Assembly: GCF_900116645.1 (NCBI RefSeq)
Contig: NZ_FPBO01000005.1
Span: 1 to 64,000 of the forward strand
Origin: Pseudoduganella namucuonensis
Lineage (GTDB): Bacteria > Pseudomonadota > Gammaproteobacteria > Burkholderiales > Burkholderiaceae_D
DNA: 64,000 nt
Direction: 5' to 3'
The notes under the pieces are model-generated. The model had not been told where the DNA came from and made no database searches. It saw nothing but the letters and a program-made list of their open reading frames with translations. The position numbers and the translations under genes are program-made. Shown here piece by piece: positions 42,073 to 50,985 of the stretch. How positions within the stretch are numbered: the stretch's first letter is position 1; each line of letters begins with the position of its first letter.

Positions 42073-45021
42073 ATGTACAAGAAAACTGGATTTTCGCTGC
42101 AGGTAACCGGGATCGCCCTGGCGGTGTCGCAGGCGTTCGCGCCGGAAGCGATGGCGCAGCAGCAGGCCGCCGAACAGACCGTGGTGGTGACGGGTATCCG
42201 CGCCTCGGCCCGCTCGTCGGTGGCCATCAAGCGCGACACGATGGAAGTGGTCGATTCCATCACCGCCGACGACATCGGCAAGCTGCCCGACCTGAACGTG
42301 GCAGAGACGATGACCCGCATTCCGGGCGTGCAGGGCTACCGTTACGGCGGCGAGGGCGCCTCGCCGGTGGGCGCGGGCTCCGGCCTGACCATCCGCGGCC
42401 TGTCCGGCCAGACGGCGTCGCAGATCAATGGCCGCGCGTTCAACACCGCCGGCGGCCGTGAGTTCAACATCGAGAGCGCGATTCCCGGCATGATCGCCGG
42501 CGTCGACGTCTACAAGAACCCGTCGGCCGAGCACATCGAAGGCGGCATCGGCGGCCTGGTCAACATCCGCAACCGCAACCCGAGCGATTTCAAGGGCCCG
42601 ACCGTCGCGGCGTCGATCAGCTTCAGCAACAACGATCTGGCCAAGAAGACCGATCCCGAGTTGTTCGTCATGGGCGCCAACCGCATCGACCTGGGCGGCG
42701 GCAGCCGCATCGGCGTGATGGGCGCGGCGGTCTACCAGAAGAGCACCGGCCGTTCGGACAACAACCCGGCCAACCGCGGCGGCAGCCTGAAGCGCGCGGT
42801 CCGCGCCGACAGCGCCGAGTACGCGACGCGCGCCGCCGCCAACACGGCCAACAGCCCGTTCCAGCCGATGTCCGCCTATGTGGGCCGCAGCGATGTCAAC
42901 TTCATGGACAACGTCGGCACCACCGGCGCCAACATGCCCAACTTGGCCGGCCTGACCGCGGACCAGATCAGCAACGTGATCTCGGCCACGGGCGTGAACA
43001 GCAACGCGTTCCAGGAAACCATCATGCGCGAGCGCAAGGGTTTGAACCTGGCGGGCGACTACCGCGTCAGCAATACCTTGCGTTTCTACGCCGAGGCGAA
43101 CTATGTGTACTACCTGTACCACCAGAACTACCGCGGCCTGAATTCGGTTGACGGCGCCAACGTGCAGAACCTGCAGACCACGCCGTTCAACTACACCGAG
43201 GCGCTGGCCAACCGCAACATCAACGGCGGCAGCAACGACGTGCTGGTCAGCAAGCGCCTGTTGAGCGGCAGCTTCCTGAACTCGGCCGTCACCTCGATGG
43301 GTGGGGACGAGCACACCCCTTATACGACCTGGGTGGGCGCGGCCGGCGCCGAATGGAGCCCGACGGCTGACCTGTCGCTGAAGGCCGACTTCTCGTACAT
43401 CAAGTCCGACAAGACCCAGGATAACCGCAACGTGCTCATGGATTCCGCGCCAGGCAAGCTGTGGTCCACCAACCGTATCGCCGATGGCGCGCCGCACCAG
43501 CTGACCTTCACCGGCCCCGACCTGAGCGATCCGGCCAACTTCGTGTTCCGCCAGTATGAGAATGGTTCCAACCAGAGCTGGGACGACAGCGGCCACGCCA
43601 CCGCGCTGAGCGGCGCCTACAGCCTGGACGTCGGCCCGTTCAACCGCCTCAAGTTCGGCACCCGCTACGCCCACATGGACAGCCTGTACAAGAATTTCCG
43701 CCCGGGGTCCAGGCCACTGACCACCGACGGCCTGGCGCTGACGGCCAACCGTTCGAACGCCATCAACGCCTCGACCATGGGCAGCGCGATCGAGCGGGCG
43801 CCGACCAACTTCATGGGCGGCGACGCCGGCTATGCGGGCGGCTTCGCGGTCTACAAGCCGGACGCGCTGCTGGGCAACCAGGTCCAGACCGCCTTCCCGA
43901 AATCGGGCATCCCGCAAGACGGCGCCTACCCGGAACTCGCCGGCGAACGCCGCTACGTCGAAGAGAACACGCTGGCCGGCTACCTGGTGGGCGAATTCTC
44001 GGCGATGGACGAGCGCCTCAAGGGTAGTGTCGGCGTGCGCGTGGTGCGCACCACCGGCACGGCCGTGGCCCGCGCGACCGGCTTGAACGGCGCCCTGGTG
44101 GACGTGGTGGGCAAGACTTCCTACACCAATTCCTTGCCAACGTTTAACGCCACCTACGACATCTCGAAAGAATCGCTGGTGCGCTTCGCCTATGGCCGCG
44201 GCATGACCCGCGCCGGCATTGGCGACCTGAATCCGTCCATCAGCGGCGTGAACACTTCCACCGGCACCGCCAACGTCGGCAATCCGGACCTGCGTCCGCT
44301 GGTCGCCGACAGCTTCGACCTGTCGCTGGAGCACTACTTCAGCAAGACCAACTACGCGTCGCTCGCGGTGTTCGATAAACAGATCGACGGCTTCTTCAAT
44401 AACCTGCTGTCGTGCCAGACGCTGGACCCCGCTGTCGCCGGACCATACACCGGTTCGGTCGGCAACGGTTGCAGCGGCGGCCAGTATTCGGTCAGCAAGC
44501 GCGTCAATGCCGAGAAAGGCTATGCGCGCGGCGTGGAAGTGGCCGGCCAGTACTTCTTCGACGGCGCCGAAGGCATCCTGAAGAACTTCGGCGTGTCCGG
44601 TTCGTACACCTACGTGACGACGGCCAACCCGCTCAACTTCGGCACCGCCGCGGCCCCCCGCGTCGTGCGCATGGCGCAGCCGTTCCAGTCCAAGCACAAC
44701 TACAGCGTGTCCGGCATGTACGAGGACAAGAAGCTGTCGGCCCGCCTGGCCTACACGTGGCGTTCGATGTCGCTGTTTAACGATGTGGCGATCAATCCGA
44801 TCGACAGCCGTTCCATCGACGCCTACGGCATCCTGGACGGTTCGATCAACTATGAAATCGCCGACAACCTGACGCTGTCGTTCAACGCCAAGAACATCAC
44901 CAACAAGGCGCTGCACCGCTACATCGGCGAGCCTGACTACAAAACCGGCATCGAACTGCAGCACTATGGCAACGGCCGCACCTTCGTTCTCGGCCTGCGC
45001 TACAAGTTCGGCGCGCTGTAA
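42073..45021 (+). CDS. TonB-dependent receptor, Xanthomonas/Caulobacter type
   Basis: This 982-residue outer-membrane protein has a signal peptide (ends near AMAQQ, about 32), TonB box VVVTGIRAS, a plug domain (about 55-190; DIGKLPDLNVAETMTRIPGV, GLTIRGLSGQTASQINGR, VDVYKNPSAEHIEGGIGGLV) and a beta-barrel ending LGLRYKF. The plug signatures match the large proteobacterial TonB receptor group often linked to plant or algal polysaccharide use. ATG 42073 follows GGGGAC and precedes the signal peptide. It is divergent from kduI and ends in a strong terminator. Confidence 0.94.
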   Translation: MYKKTGFSLQVTGIALAVSQAFAPEAMAQQQAAEQTVVVTGIRASARSSVAIKRDTMEVVDSITADDIGKLPDLNVAETMTRIPGVQGYRYGGEGASPVGAGSGLTIRGLSGQTASQINGRAFNTAGGREFNIESAIPGMIAGVDVYKNPSAEHIEGGIGGLVNIRNRNPSDFKGPTVAASISFSNNDLAKKTDPELFVMGANRIDLGGGSRIGVMGAAVYQKSTGRSDNNPANRGGSLKRAVRADSAEYATRAAANTANSPFQPMSAYVGRSDVNFMDNVGTTGANMPNLAGLTADQISNVISATGVNSNAFQETIMRERKGLNLAGDYRVSNTLRFYAEANYVYYLYHQNYRGLNSVDGANVQNLQTTPFNYTEALANRNINGGSNDVLVSKRLLSGSFLNSAVTSMGGDEHTPYTTWVGAAGAEWSPTADLSLKADFSYIKSDKTQDNRNVLMDSAPGKLWSTNRIADGAPHQLTFTGPDLSDPANFVFRQYENGSNQSWDDSGHATALSGAYSLDVGPFNRLKFGTRYAHMDSLYKNFRPGSRPLTTDGLALTANRSNAINASTMGSAIERAPTNFMGGDAGYAGGFAVYKPDALLGNQVQTAFPKSGIPQDGAYPELAGERRYVEENTLAGYLVGEFSAMDERLKGSVGVRVVRTTGTAVARATGLNGALVDVVGKTSYTNSLPTFNATYDISKESLVRFAYGRGMTRAGIGDLNPSISGVNTSTGTANVGNPDLRPLVADSFDLSLEHYFSKTNYASLAVFDKQIDGFFNNLLSCQTLDPAVAGPYTGSVGNGCSGGQYSVSKRVNAEKGYARGVEVAGQYFFDGAEGILKNFGVSGSYTYVTTANPLNFGTAAAPRVVRMAQPFQSKHNYSVSGMYEDKKLSARLAYTWRSMSLFNDVAINPIDSRSIDAYGILDGSINYEIADNLTLSFNAKNITNKALHRYIGEPDYKTGIELQHYGNGRTFVLGLRYKFGAL

Positions 45022-45049
45022 TCGCGTGGCAATCCTGTAGTATCGCCAG

Positions 45050-45081
45050 ACCGGCACGGCTTCGCCGTGCCGGTTTTTTTT
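45050..45081 (+). terminator. Rho-independent terminator after the second TonB receptor
   Basis: A perfect 11-bp stem ACCGGCACGGC / GCCGTGCCGGT with a TTC loop is followed by eight T residues, 28 bp after the stop codon. Confidence 0.92.
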
Positions 45082-45092
45082 GAAAGCACCGA

Positions 45093-45566
45093 ATGACCAT
45101 CACCAACCGCCGCCACTTCCTGCTGGGCGCCAGCGCGCTCGGCCTGCTCGCCATCCGTCCCGCCATGGCGCGGGACGCCATCGACACCTTCCAGCCCGGC
45201 GATCCGGCCTCCGAGGCCGCCCACGCCTATGCCGGCGAGCTCGCCGAAACCACCCATCTGTTCGGCCGCGCCGGCCGCCTGATCAAGGCCGGCGGCCATA
45301 TCGAGTTCGACCTGCGCTGCGAGGACCGGCCGCTGACGCTCTACGTCAGCTACTCGGGCGACGCCGAGGGCGGCCTGGTGGACGTCCGCATCGACGGCGA
45401 GCTGATCGCCACCCAGCGGCTGGGCAAGGAAAAGCCCGGCGGCTTGTTCGAGGCGGCCTACCTGGTGCCGTACGCCTACTCGCGCGGCAGGAAAAAACTG
45501 CGCCTGCGCTTCAATCCCTTGCCCAAAACGCGCGATCCGGCCATCTATGGCGTGCGGTTGGCGTGA
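45093..45566 (+). CDS. small exported protein, resembles the C-terminal domain (DUF6805-like) of GH127 enzymes
   Basis: This 157-residue protein has a twin-arginine-type leader (MTITNRRHFLLGASALGLLA, cleavage near AMA). The mature part (PASEAAHAYAGELAE, PLTLYVSYSGDAEGG, DVRIDGELIATQRLG, RKKLRLRFNP) resembles the beta-sandwich domain found at the end of beta-L-arabinofuranosidase-like proteins, here with no catalytic domain attached. It may be a sugar-binding module or a remnant kept as a free gene. It starts only 12 bp after a strong terminator, so it needs read-through or a promoter not obvious to me. Confidence 0.65.
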   Translation: MTITNRRHFLLGASALGLLAIRPAMARDAIDTFQPGDPASEAAHAYAGELAETTHLFGRAGRLIKAGGHIEFDLRCEDRPLTLYVSYSGDAEGGLVDVRIDGELIATQRLGKEKPGGLFEAAYLVPYAYSRGRKKLRLRFNPLPKTRDPAIYGVRLA

Positions 45567-45670
45567 TAATTGCAATATAATATTGAAGTCGAGGCCAGCC
45601 CAGCGCTGGCCTTGTTTATCGGGAAGGCCGGGGGGGCCATCGCGATAACTTTCAGTATGCAAAAGGGACG

Positions 45671-46720
45671 ATGGAACAAAAGCAAAGCGAAGGCGCCGTC
45701 AGCGGCGCCACCATCTACGATGTCGCGCGGGTCGCCGGCGTGTCGGCGATGACCGTGTCGCGGGTCGTCAACGGTAGCGCGCAAGTGACCGCCGTGACCC
45801 GCGACAAGGTGATGGCGGCGGTGGAATCCTTGAATTACCAGGTCAACTTCGCGGCCCGCGCCGCGCGCGTGGGCACCCTGCGCGTCGGCCTGCTGTACAG
45901 CAATCCCAGTGAATCCTTCCTGAGCGCCCTGCTGGTCGGCGCGATGGACCAGTGCGGCCAGATGGGCGCACAGCTGATCCTGGAACGCTGCACCGACCTG
46001 CGCAGCCAGCGCGCCGCCATCGGCAAGCTGATCGCCAGCGGCGCGGACGGCATCCTGGTGCCGCCGCCGCTGTGCGACACCAAGTCCGCCCTGAAGCAGC
46101 TGGATGAGATCGGCATGCCGACGGTGGCCGTCGCCACCGGCCGGCCCTCGCCCGGCGTGTCGGCCGTGCGCATCGACGACTACGAGGGCGCGCTCACCAT
46201 GACGCGCCACCTGCTGTCCCTGGGCCACAAGGACATCGGCTTCATCAAGGGCGATCCCAAGCACACGCCGGCGCAGATGCGCTACCAGGCCTTCCTCGAC
46301 GGCATGGCCGAGGCCGGCCTCGAGGTGCCGCCCGAACGCGTGGCGGACGGCCTGTTCACCTACCGTTCCGGCCTGGCCGCCGCGCGCCAGCTGCTGGGGC
46401 AGGCCAAACGGCCCACCGCCATCTTCGCCAGCAACGACGACATGGCCGCCGCCGTGGTGGCCGTCGCCCACGGCATGCATCTGCAGCTGCCCGAGGAATT
46501 GACGATCTGCGGCTTCGACGACACGCCCGTCGCCACCACCGTGTGGCCCGAACTGACCACCATCCACCAGCCCATCGGCGACATGGCGCGCGCGGCGGTC
46601 GACCTGCTGGTCGACCAGATCCGCCGCCGCCGCGTGGGCGAGCCCCCGGTGGTGCAGCACAAGCTGCTGCCCTACACCCTGGTCAAGCGCGAATCGGCCA
46701 CCGCCACCCGCCGCAAATAG
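45671..46720 (+). CDS. LacI-family transcriptional regulator, likely regulator of the locus
   Basis: This 349-residue protein has an N-terminal helix-turn-helix with hinge (about 13-68; TIYDVARVAGVSAMTVSRVV) and a periplasmic-binding-protein-like sensor domain (about 70-335; VGLLYSNPSESFLSALLVGA, GFIKGDPKHTPAQMRYQAFL, IFASNDDMAAAVVAVA, GFDDTPVATTVWPELTTI). LacI proteins bind palindromes with a central CG and leave when a sugar is bound. It is the only LacI gene here, among ten such palindromes, so it is the best candidate regulator. Its own upstream region holds only a half-site-like GCGATAAC (about 45641-45648). It converges on the lyase-LamG gene, 19 bp apart. Confidence 0.92.
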   Translation: MEQKQSEGAVSGATIYDVARVAGVSAMTVSRVVNGSAQVTAVTRDKVMAAVESLNYQVNFAARAARVGTLRVGLLYSNPSESFLSALLVGAMDQCGQMGAQLILERCTDLRSQRAAIGKLIASGADGILVPPPLCDTKSALKQLDEIGMPTVAVATGRPSPGVSAVRIDDYEGALTMTRHLLSLGHKDIGFIKGDPKHTPAQMRYQAFLDGMAEAGLEVPPERVADGLFTYRSGLAAARQLLGQAKRPTAIFASNDDMAAAVVAVAHGMHLQLPEELTICGFDDTPVATTVWPELTTIHQPIGDMARAAVDLLVDQIRRRRVGEPPVVQHKLLPYTLVKRESATATRRK

Positions 46721-46739
46721 CGGCGGGGTCGCGCGGCGG

Positions 46740-48917
46740 CTAGCTGTTGACCAGCGCCGTCACCTCGGCGGCGGTGAGGGCGCCGCGATAGATGCGGAAG
46801 TCGTCGATCTTGCCGTTGAAGTAGGGATCGGCCGCGTACTGCGAACGGCCGATCCAGTTCTGGTTGGTGGATCCCAGGCGGAACGGCGCGTGGAACATGG
46901 CCGTGTTGCTGCCGGCCACCGCGCCGTTCACGTACAGGGTGCCGGTGGCGCCGGACAGGGTGACCGCCACGTGCACCCACTGGCCCGTGGGCAGCGCGGC
47001 GGTGCCGGTGATGCCCTGTTCGCCGACGCCGTAGTCGGTGGTGATGCCGAAGCGTATCACGCCGCCGTTGGTGCGCGGGGTCAGCATCATGTAATGCCCG
47101 GTGCCCGAGCCGAAGTCGAACACCCGCGCCCAGTTGCGCGAGGCGTCCCAGTAGACCCAGGCGGCGATGGTGAAATCGGCCAGGTCCGCGACCGCATCCT
47201 GCGGCAGGGCCACATAATCGTTGACGCCGTCCAGCTGCAGCGCGTTGCCGCTGCGCCCGGCCACCCACGCGCCGCCGTTGACCAGCGTGCCCGCGTGGCC
47301 GTTGCCGGTGGCGTCGGCGGCGGTCGTGCCGGACGTCTCGTTCATCATCAGCCGGGTGTGCAGGCCGGTGCCGGCCATGGCCATCTTCGCGGCCGAGGGG
47401 GCGCTGTCGCCGGTCGGGGTCTGGGCCGTCACCACGTAGTAATAGGCGCCCGGCGCCATGCCGCTGTCGGTGTAGGTGAGCAGGTTCGTGATGCCGCTGG
47501 CGATGGTGGTGTAGGGGCCGCCGGCCGCCGTGGCGCGCTTGACGGTGTAGCCGGTGGCGTTCGCGCAGCCCCACCAGGACAGCACCATCTGGCCGCCGCT
47601 CCACCATGCCGTCAGTCCGCTGGGCGCGACGCCGCCCGCATACGGGTCGCGGCTGAAGGTGAGCGTGCCGAAGCCCAGCTGGTCGCCATTGCCGCCGTCG
47701 CCCTCGGGGGCCACCTGGGCCACCTGCAGCGCGCAGTACGGCGCGGCCAAGCCCTTGCGGTTGGCATAGTGGTTCAGCACCATCGCCCATACGGGGCGCA
47801 CGCTGACGCGGCCGGCCGACGACAGGCCGGGCTGGGTCACGTTGACGTTCTTGTAGGTCGCGAAGGGCAGGGTGTAGTACGCGCCGTTGGCATCGGTCAG
47901 ATTCGTTTTCGCCACATACTCGGCGCCGGCCAGGAAGCGGTTGTTGTCGAGACTATATACGTCGTCGCCCTGGTTCCAGGCCATTTCGCAGAACGAGGCG
48001 GCCAGGCCCACCCCCAGCGTGCAGTGGCCCTGGTCGCGGCCGCTCTCCTGCCATTGCCCCAGGTTGCCCGGATGGACGTAGTAGACGGCCTGCTGGCTGG
48101 TGCCGTTGCCCGCGCCCGTCTTGTAGTAGTTCATCGCCTCGTCGTAGAGGTCCTCGCGGTCGCACAGCACGCCGATGGCCAGTATGGCGGCGATGGTGCA
48201 CTGGTCCCAGTTGGCCCAGTAGTTGGTGATGTCGGCGTCGTTGTGCGTGACCAGGAACTGGTGGCACAGCGGATAGAAGACATTGAGCATCAGCGACTGG
48301 AAACGGGCCAGGTCGGCCGCCGCCCAGCCGCTGTAGGTGCGCATGATCTCGGCGGCGTTGGCCCACTGGTAGCCATAGATGCCGGCGGCCAGGAAGCGGT
48401 CGGCGTTGCCGGTCAGGGTGGTCATGGTGGACGACCACTGGTTCAGGAACACCACCGCCTGGTCGGCGTAGGCGGTGTCGCCGGAGACCTTCCAGCGCAG
48501 CGCCATCTGGTAGGTGCGGGCGATGTCGATATACATCTGCGGCGTGTTGTTCAGGGTGGCGCTGCGGGTCACCGTCACCAGCGGCCGCGGCGGGGTGCCC
48601 AGCTGGGAGCGGCCATTGCTGGTCAGCGCGTTCCAGCCCTGGGTCCAGGGCTGGGCCCCGGCCGCGACCTTGGCGCGCATGCGGGTGAAATCGGCCTCGG
48701 TGTGCAGCAGGCCGGGGTGGACGAAGGTGCGCGCGGTGGTGGCGCCCTGCCGGCGCGGGGCGCCGCCGGCCTTGGCCGCGCCGGCCGCGTCCAGGGCGGC
48801 TGGTCCGGCGTCGCCGCCGCAACCGGCCAGGCCCAGCGGGCCAAGGGCGGCGAGCCCCAGGCCGGTGGCGCAAATGGATCTGCGTTTCAGGGAAAACTTC
48901 TGATCGTTGTTCGGCAT
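46740..48917 (-). CDS. alginate-lyase-like lipoprotein with Fn3 and LamG domains
   Basis: This 725-residue protein has a lipoprotein leader with twin arginines (LKRRSICATG, lipobox LAGC, C33). An alginate-lyase-like helical domain (about 60-400; NYWANWDQCTIAAILAIGV, ESGRDQGHCTLG) is followed by an Fn3-like domain (about 426-510) and a LamG/concanavalin domain (about 516-724; LQLDGVNDYVALP, IDDFRIYRGALTAAEV). The GRDQxH segment is shared with the giant lyase at 15729-20717 (GRDQAHGGG), suggesting the same catalytic family. LamG domains bind glycans. The start is ATG 48917. A LacI-type operator lies 89 bp upstream. Confidence 0.83.
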   Translation of the reverse strand: MPNNDQKFSLKRRSICATGLGLAALGPLGLAGCGGDAGPAALDAAGAAKAGGAPRRQGATTARTFVHPGLLHTEADFTRMRAKVAAGAQPWTQGWNALTSNGRSQLGTPPRPLVTVTRSATLNNTPQMYIDIARTYQMALRWKVSGDTAYADQAVVFLNQWSSTMTTLTGNADRFLAAGIYGYQWANAAEIMRTYSGWAAADLARFQSLMLNVFYPLCHQFLVTHNDADITNYWANWDQCTIAAILAIGVLCDREDLYDEAMNYYKTGAGNGTSQQAVYYVHPGNLGQWQESGRDQGHCTLGVGLAASFCEMAWNQGDDVYSLDNNRFLAGAEYVAKTNLTDANGAYYTLPFATYKNVNVTQPGLSSAGRVSVRPVWAMVLNHYANRKGLAAPYCALQVAQVAPEGDGGNGDQLGFGTLTFSRDPYAGGVAPSGLTAWWSGGQMVLSWWGCANATGYTVKRATAAGGPYTTIASGITNLLTYTDSGMAPGAYYYVVTAQTPTGDSAPSAAKMAMAGTGLHTRLMMNETSGTTAADATGNGHAGTLVNGGAWVAGRSGNALQLDGVNDYVALPQDAVADLADFTIAAWVYWDASRNWARVFDFGSGTGHYMMLTPRTNGGVIRFGITTDYGVGEQGITGTAALPTGQWVHVAVTLSGATGTLYVNGAVAGSNTAMFHAPFRLGSTNQNWIGRSQYAADPYFNGKIDDFRIYRGALTAAEVTALVNS

Positions 48918-49005
48918 GGTGCTCCTCGAGAAGGGCGGCCCAGGGACGCCGCGGGATTGCCGCGTCAAGCCGGGCCCGGTACGGCGAGGACGATTATGCC
49001 ACCGA

Positions 49006-49019
49006 TGTTATCGATCACA
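49006..49019. promoter_or_regulatory. LacI-type operator upstream of the lyase-LamG gene
   Basis: TGTTATCGATCACA matches the consensus at 13 of 14 positions. It lies 89 bp before the lyase start and 33 bp beyond the 3' end of the LysR gene. Confidence 0.8.
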
Positions 49020-49051
49020 ACATTGAAATAATCATCAAGTTGATTATTTCG

Positions 49052-49987
49052 TCAGCACAGGGACTTGATGTAATGCGGCCCGACCTGGGCGCAATAGCCG
49101 GCGCACGCCAGCCTGGCAGCGGTGGCGGCGGCGTGCACCATCATCGCCGCGTTTGCGTGGAAGCACATGGACACGAGGATGGGCGGCGGCTCCGGGTGCA
49201 CCGGCAGTTCGATGAACTCGCCCGTGTCCAGGAAGCCGCTGACGAACAGGCTGGGGATGGCCGCCACGCCGTAGCCGTCCTTTACCAGCTGCACGATGGC
49301 CGCCACCGACGGCGAGCAGGTGATGCGGGTCTGCTCCAGCGGCACGGCGGCCAGGTTGGCCATCTTGCTGACGATCTCCTCGATCATGCGGTGCGGCGCC
49401 GTGCCGCGCCCGAAGGTGAGGATGGGGCGCTGCAGCAGGCGCTGGTTCAGTCCCTCCTTGCGCGTGTCGATCAGCCCCTTGCGGGCGATCCAGTGCAGCG
49501 GATACACCGCCAGCGCCTCGGACACGATGTCGCTGCTGTCCACCCCCTCCACCTGGATCACCAGGTCCAGTTCACGCGCCCGCAGGCGCTTTTCCAGCAC
49601 ATTGCTCATGTCCACCGCGAGGTCGATCTCCAGCTCGGGGTGGTCCGCGTTGAGTTCGCGGATGTACTGCGCCAGCCAGCTGTGCACCACGGACTCGATC
49701 ACGCCCAGCCGCAGCCGGCCCCGTATCGCGTTGTCCTTGCGGGCCGCGCTTTGCAGGCGGCGCGTGGCGTCCACCACAGCCTTGGCGTGGCCCAGCAGGT
49801 ATTCGGCGTGCGCCGTCAGGCGGAAATCCTTGGCGCCGCGGTCGATCAGCTCCGTCTGCAGTTCCTCCTCCAGCGTCTTGATGCGCAGCGAAATGGCGGC
49901 CGGCGTGGCGTGCAGCGCGTGCGCGGTGGCGCGGAAGCTGCGCAATTGGGCGAGCGTGACGAAGGTTTCGAGGAAGCGTGTGTTCAT
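49052..49987 (-). CDS. LysR-family transcriptional regulator
   Basis: This 311-residue protein has an N-terminal winged helix-turn-helix (1-60; FLETFVTLAQLRSFRATAHA, TPAAISLRIKTLEEELQTEL) and a substrate-binding domain (about 90-295; GRLRLGVIESVVHSWLAQYI, VEGVDSSDIVSEALAVYPLH). It is divergent from the DUF1445-MFS-oxoprolinase operon across a 178-bp spacer, the classical arrangement for a LysR activator of the neighbouring operon. It carries no LacI-type operator in its spacer. Confidence 0.92.
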   Translation of the reverse strand: MNTRFLETFVTLAQLRSFRATAHALHATPAAISLRIKTLEEELQTELIDRGAKDFRLTAHAEYLLGHAKAVVDATRRLQSAARKDNAIRGRLRLGVIESVVHSWLAQYIRELNADHPELEIDLAVDMSNVLEKRLRARELDLVIQVEGVDSSDIVSEALAVYPLHWIARKGLIDTRKEGLNQRLLQRPILTFGRGTAPHRMIEEIVSKMANLAAVPLEQTRITCSPSVAAIVQLVKDGYGVAAIPSLFVSGFLDTGEFIELPVHPEPPPILVSMCFHANAAMMVHAAATAARLACAGYCAQVGPHYIKSLC

Positions 49988-50165
49988 GGCGCGGCGCGGG
50001 TGGGTTCGGACAAGAATACCTTAACCCCGGGCCCGGGCATAGCGGGCCGTGGTAAGAAAAACTATACAGCAACGGCAAAAATTACTAGGTAGCTAACTGC
50101 CAGCGACGCGCATATTCTTGCTCCATCCTTTGCAGCATCGACGATCCAACCACAGCGAGTTTCAG

Positions 50166-50951
50166 ATGACCACACCGACGACCCCACTCGAATTCCGGCA
50201 CGCGGTGCGCGCCGGCCAGTTCCGCCTGCCGACCGCCGGCCACTGCGGCGACCACGCCCAGGCCAACCTGGTGATCCTGCCGCGTGCCCACGCCGACGAC
50301 TTCCTGCTGTTCTGCCAGCGCAATCCGCGCGCCTGCCCGCTGCTGGCGGTCGGCGAGGCGGGGCAGTGGAACGTGGCCGCGCTGGGCGCCGACATGGACC
50401 TGCGCGGCGACGTTCCCGGCTACTACGTCTACCGCGACGGCGAGCTGGCCGGGCAGCCGCACACCCTGCACGAACTGTGGCGCGACGACCTGGTGGCCTT
50501 CGCCATCGGCTGCTCCTTCTCGTTCGAGCAGATGCTGATGGAGGCGGGCATCCCGCTGCGCCACGTGGCGCAGCGCCGCAACGTGGCCATGTACCGCACC
50601 AATATCGCCAACGCGGCAGCCGGCCCGTTCGGCGGCGACATGGTCGTGTCCATGCGGCCGATGAAGGCGCGCGACGCGATCCGCGCCATCCAGATCACCA
50701 GCCGCTTCCCGGCCGTGCACGGCGCCCCCGTGCACCTGGGCGACCCGGGCCTGATCGGCATCGCCGACCTGGCGCGGCCCGACTACGGCGACGCGGTCGA
50801 CATCGCGCCCGACGAACTGCCCGTGTTCTGGGCCTGCGGCGTCACCCCGCAGGAGGCGATCCGCGCGGCCCGGCTGCCGCTGGTGATCACTCACCGGCCG
50901 GGCTACATGCTGATCACCGACATACGCAACGCCACGCTAGCCGCATTCTGA
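50166..50951 (+). CDS. DUF1445 putative hydro-lyase, D-glutamate-cyclase-like
   Basis: This 261-residue protein is a single DUF1445/YcsI-family domain: [109 protein letters not shown] and [11 protein letters not shown] mammalian relative is D-glutamate cyclase, which makes 5-oxo-D-proline. Its place 34 bp before an MFS gene and just ahead of a 5-oxoprolinase supports a role in D-glutamate or pyroglutamate metabolism, but bacterial members are often annotated only as putative hydro-lyases. Confidence 0.85.
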   Translation: MTTPTTPLEFRHAVRAGQFRLPTAGHCGDHAQANLVILPRAHADDFLLFCQRNPRACPLLAVGEAGQWNVAALGADMDLRGDVPGYYVYRDGELAGQPHTLHELWRDDLVAFAIGCSFSFEQMLMEAGIPLRHVAQRRNVAMYRTNIANAAAGPFGGDMVVSMRPMKARDAIRAIQITSRFPAVHGAPVHLGDPGLIGIADLARPDYGDAVDIAPDELPVFWACGVTPQEAIRAARLPLVITHRPGYMLITDIRNATLAAF

Positions 50952-50985
50952 ACCACCACAACCATACCTAAAAAGGGGAGAAAAC

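Noticed and set aside
5294..45021. SusCD-type Bacteroidetes utilisation locus
   Set aside because: No SusD-like gene and both receptors have proteobacterial plug signatures, so this is a TonB-receptor locus of the proteobacterial kind.
42055..45057. 1000-residue minus-strand open frame opposite the second TonB receptor
   Set aside because: Antisense shadow with repetitive Val-Gly-His composition; the receptor on the plus strand is unambiguous.
45639..45650. LacI-type operator in front of the LacI gene itself
   Set aside because: Only a half-site-like GCGATAAC is present; without the second half, autoregulation is not supported.
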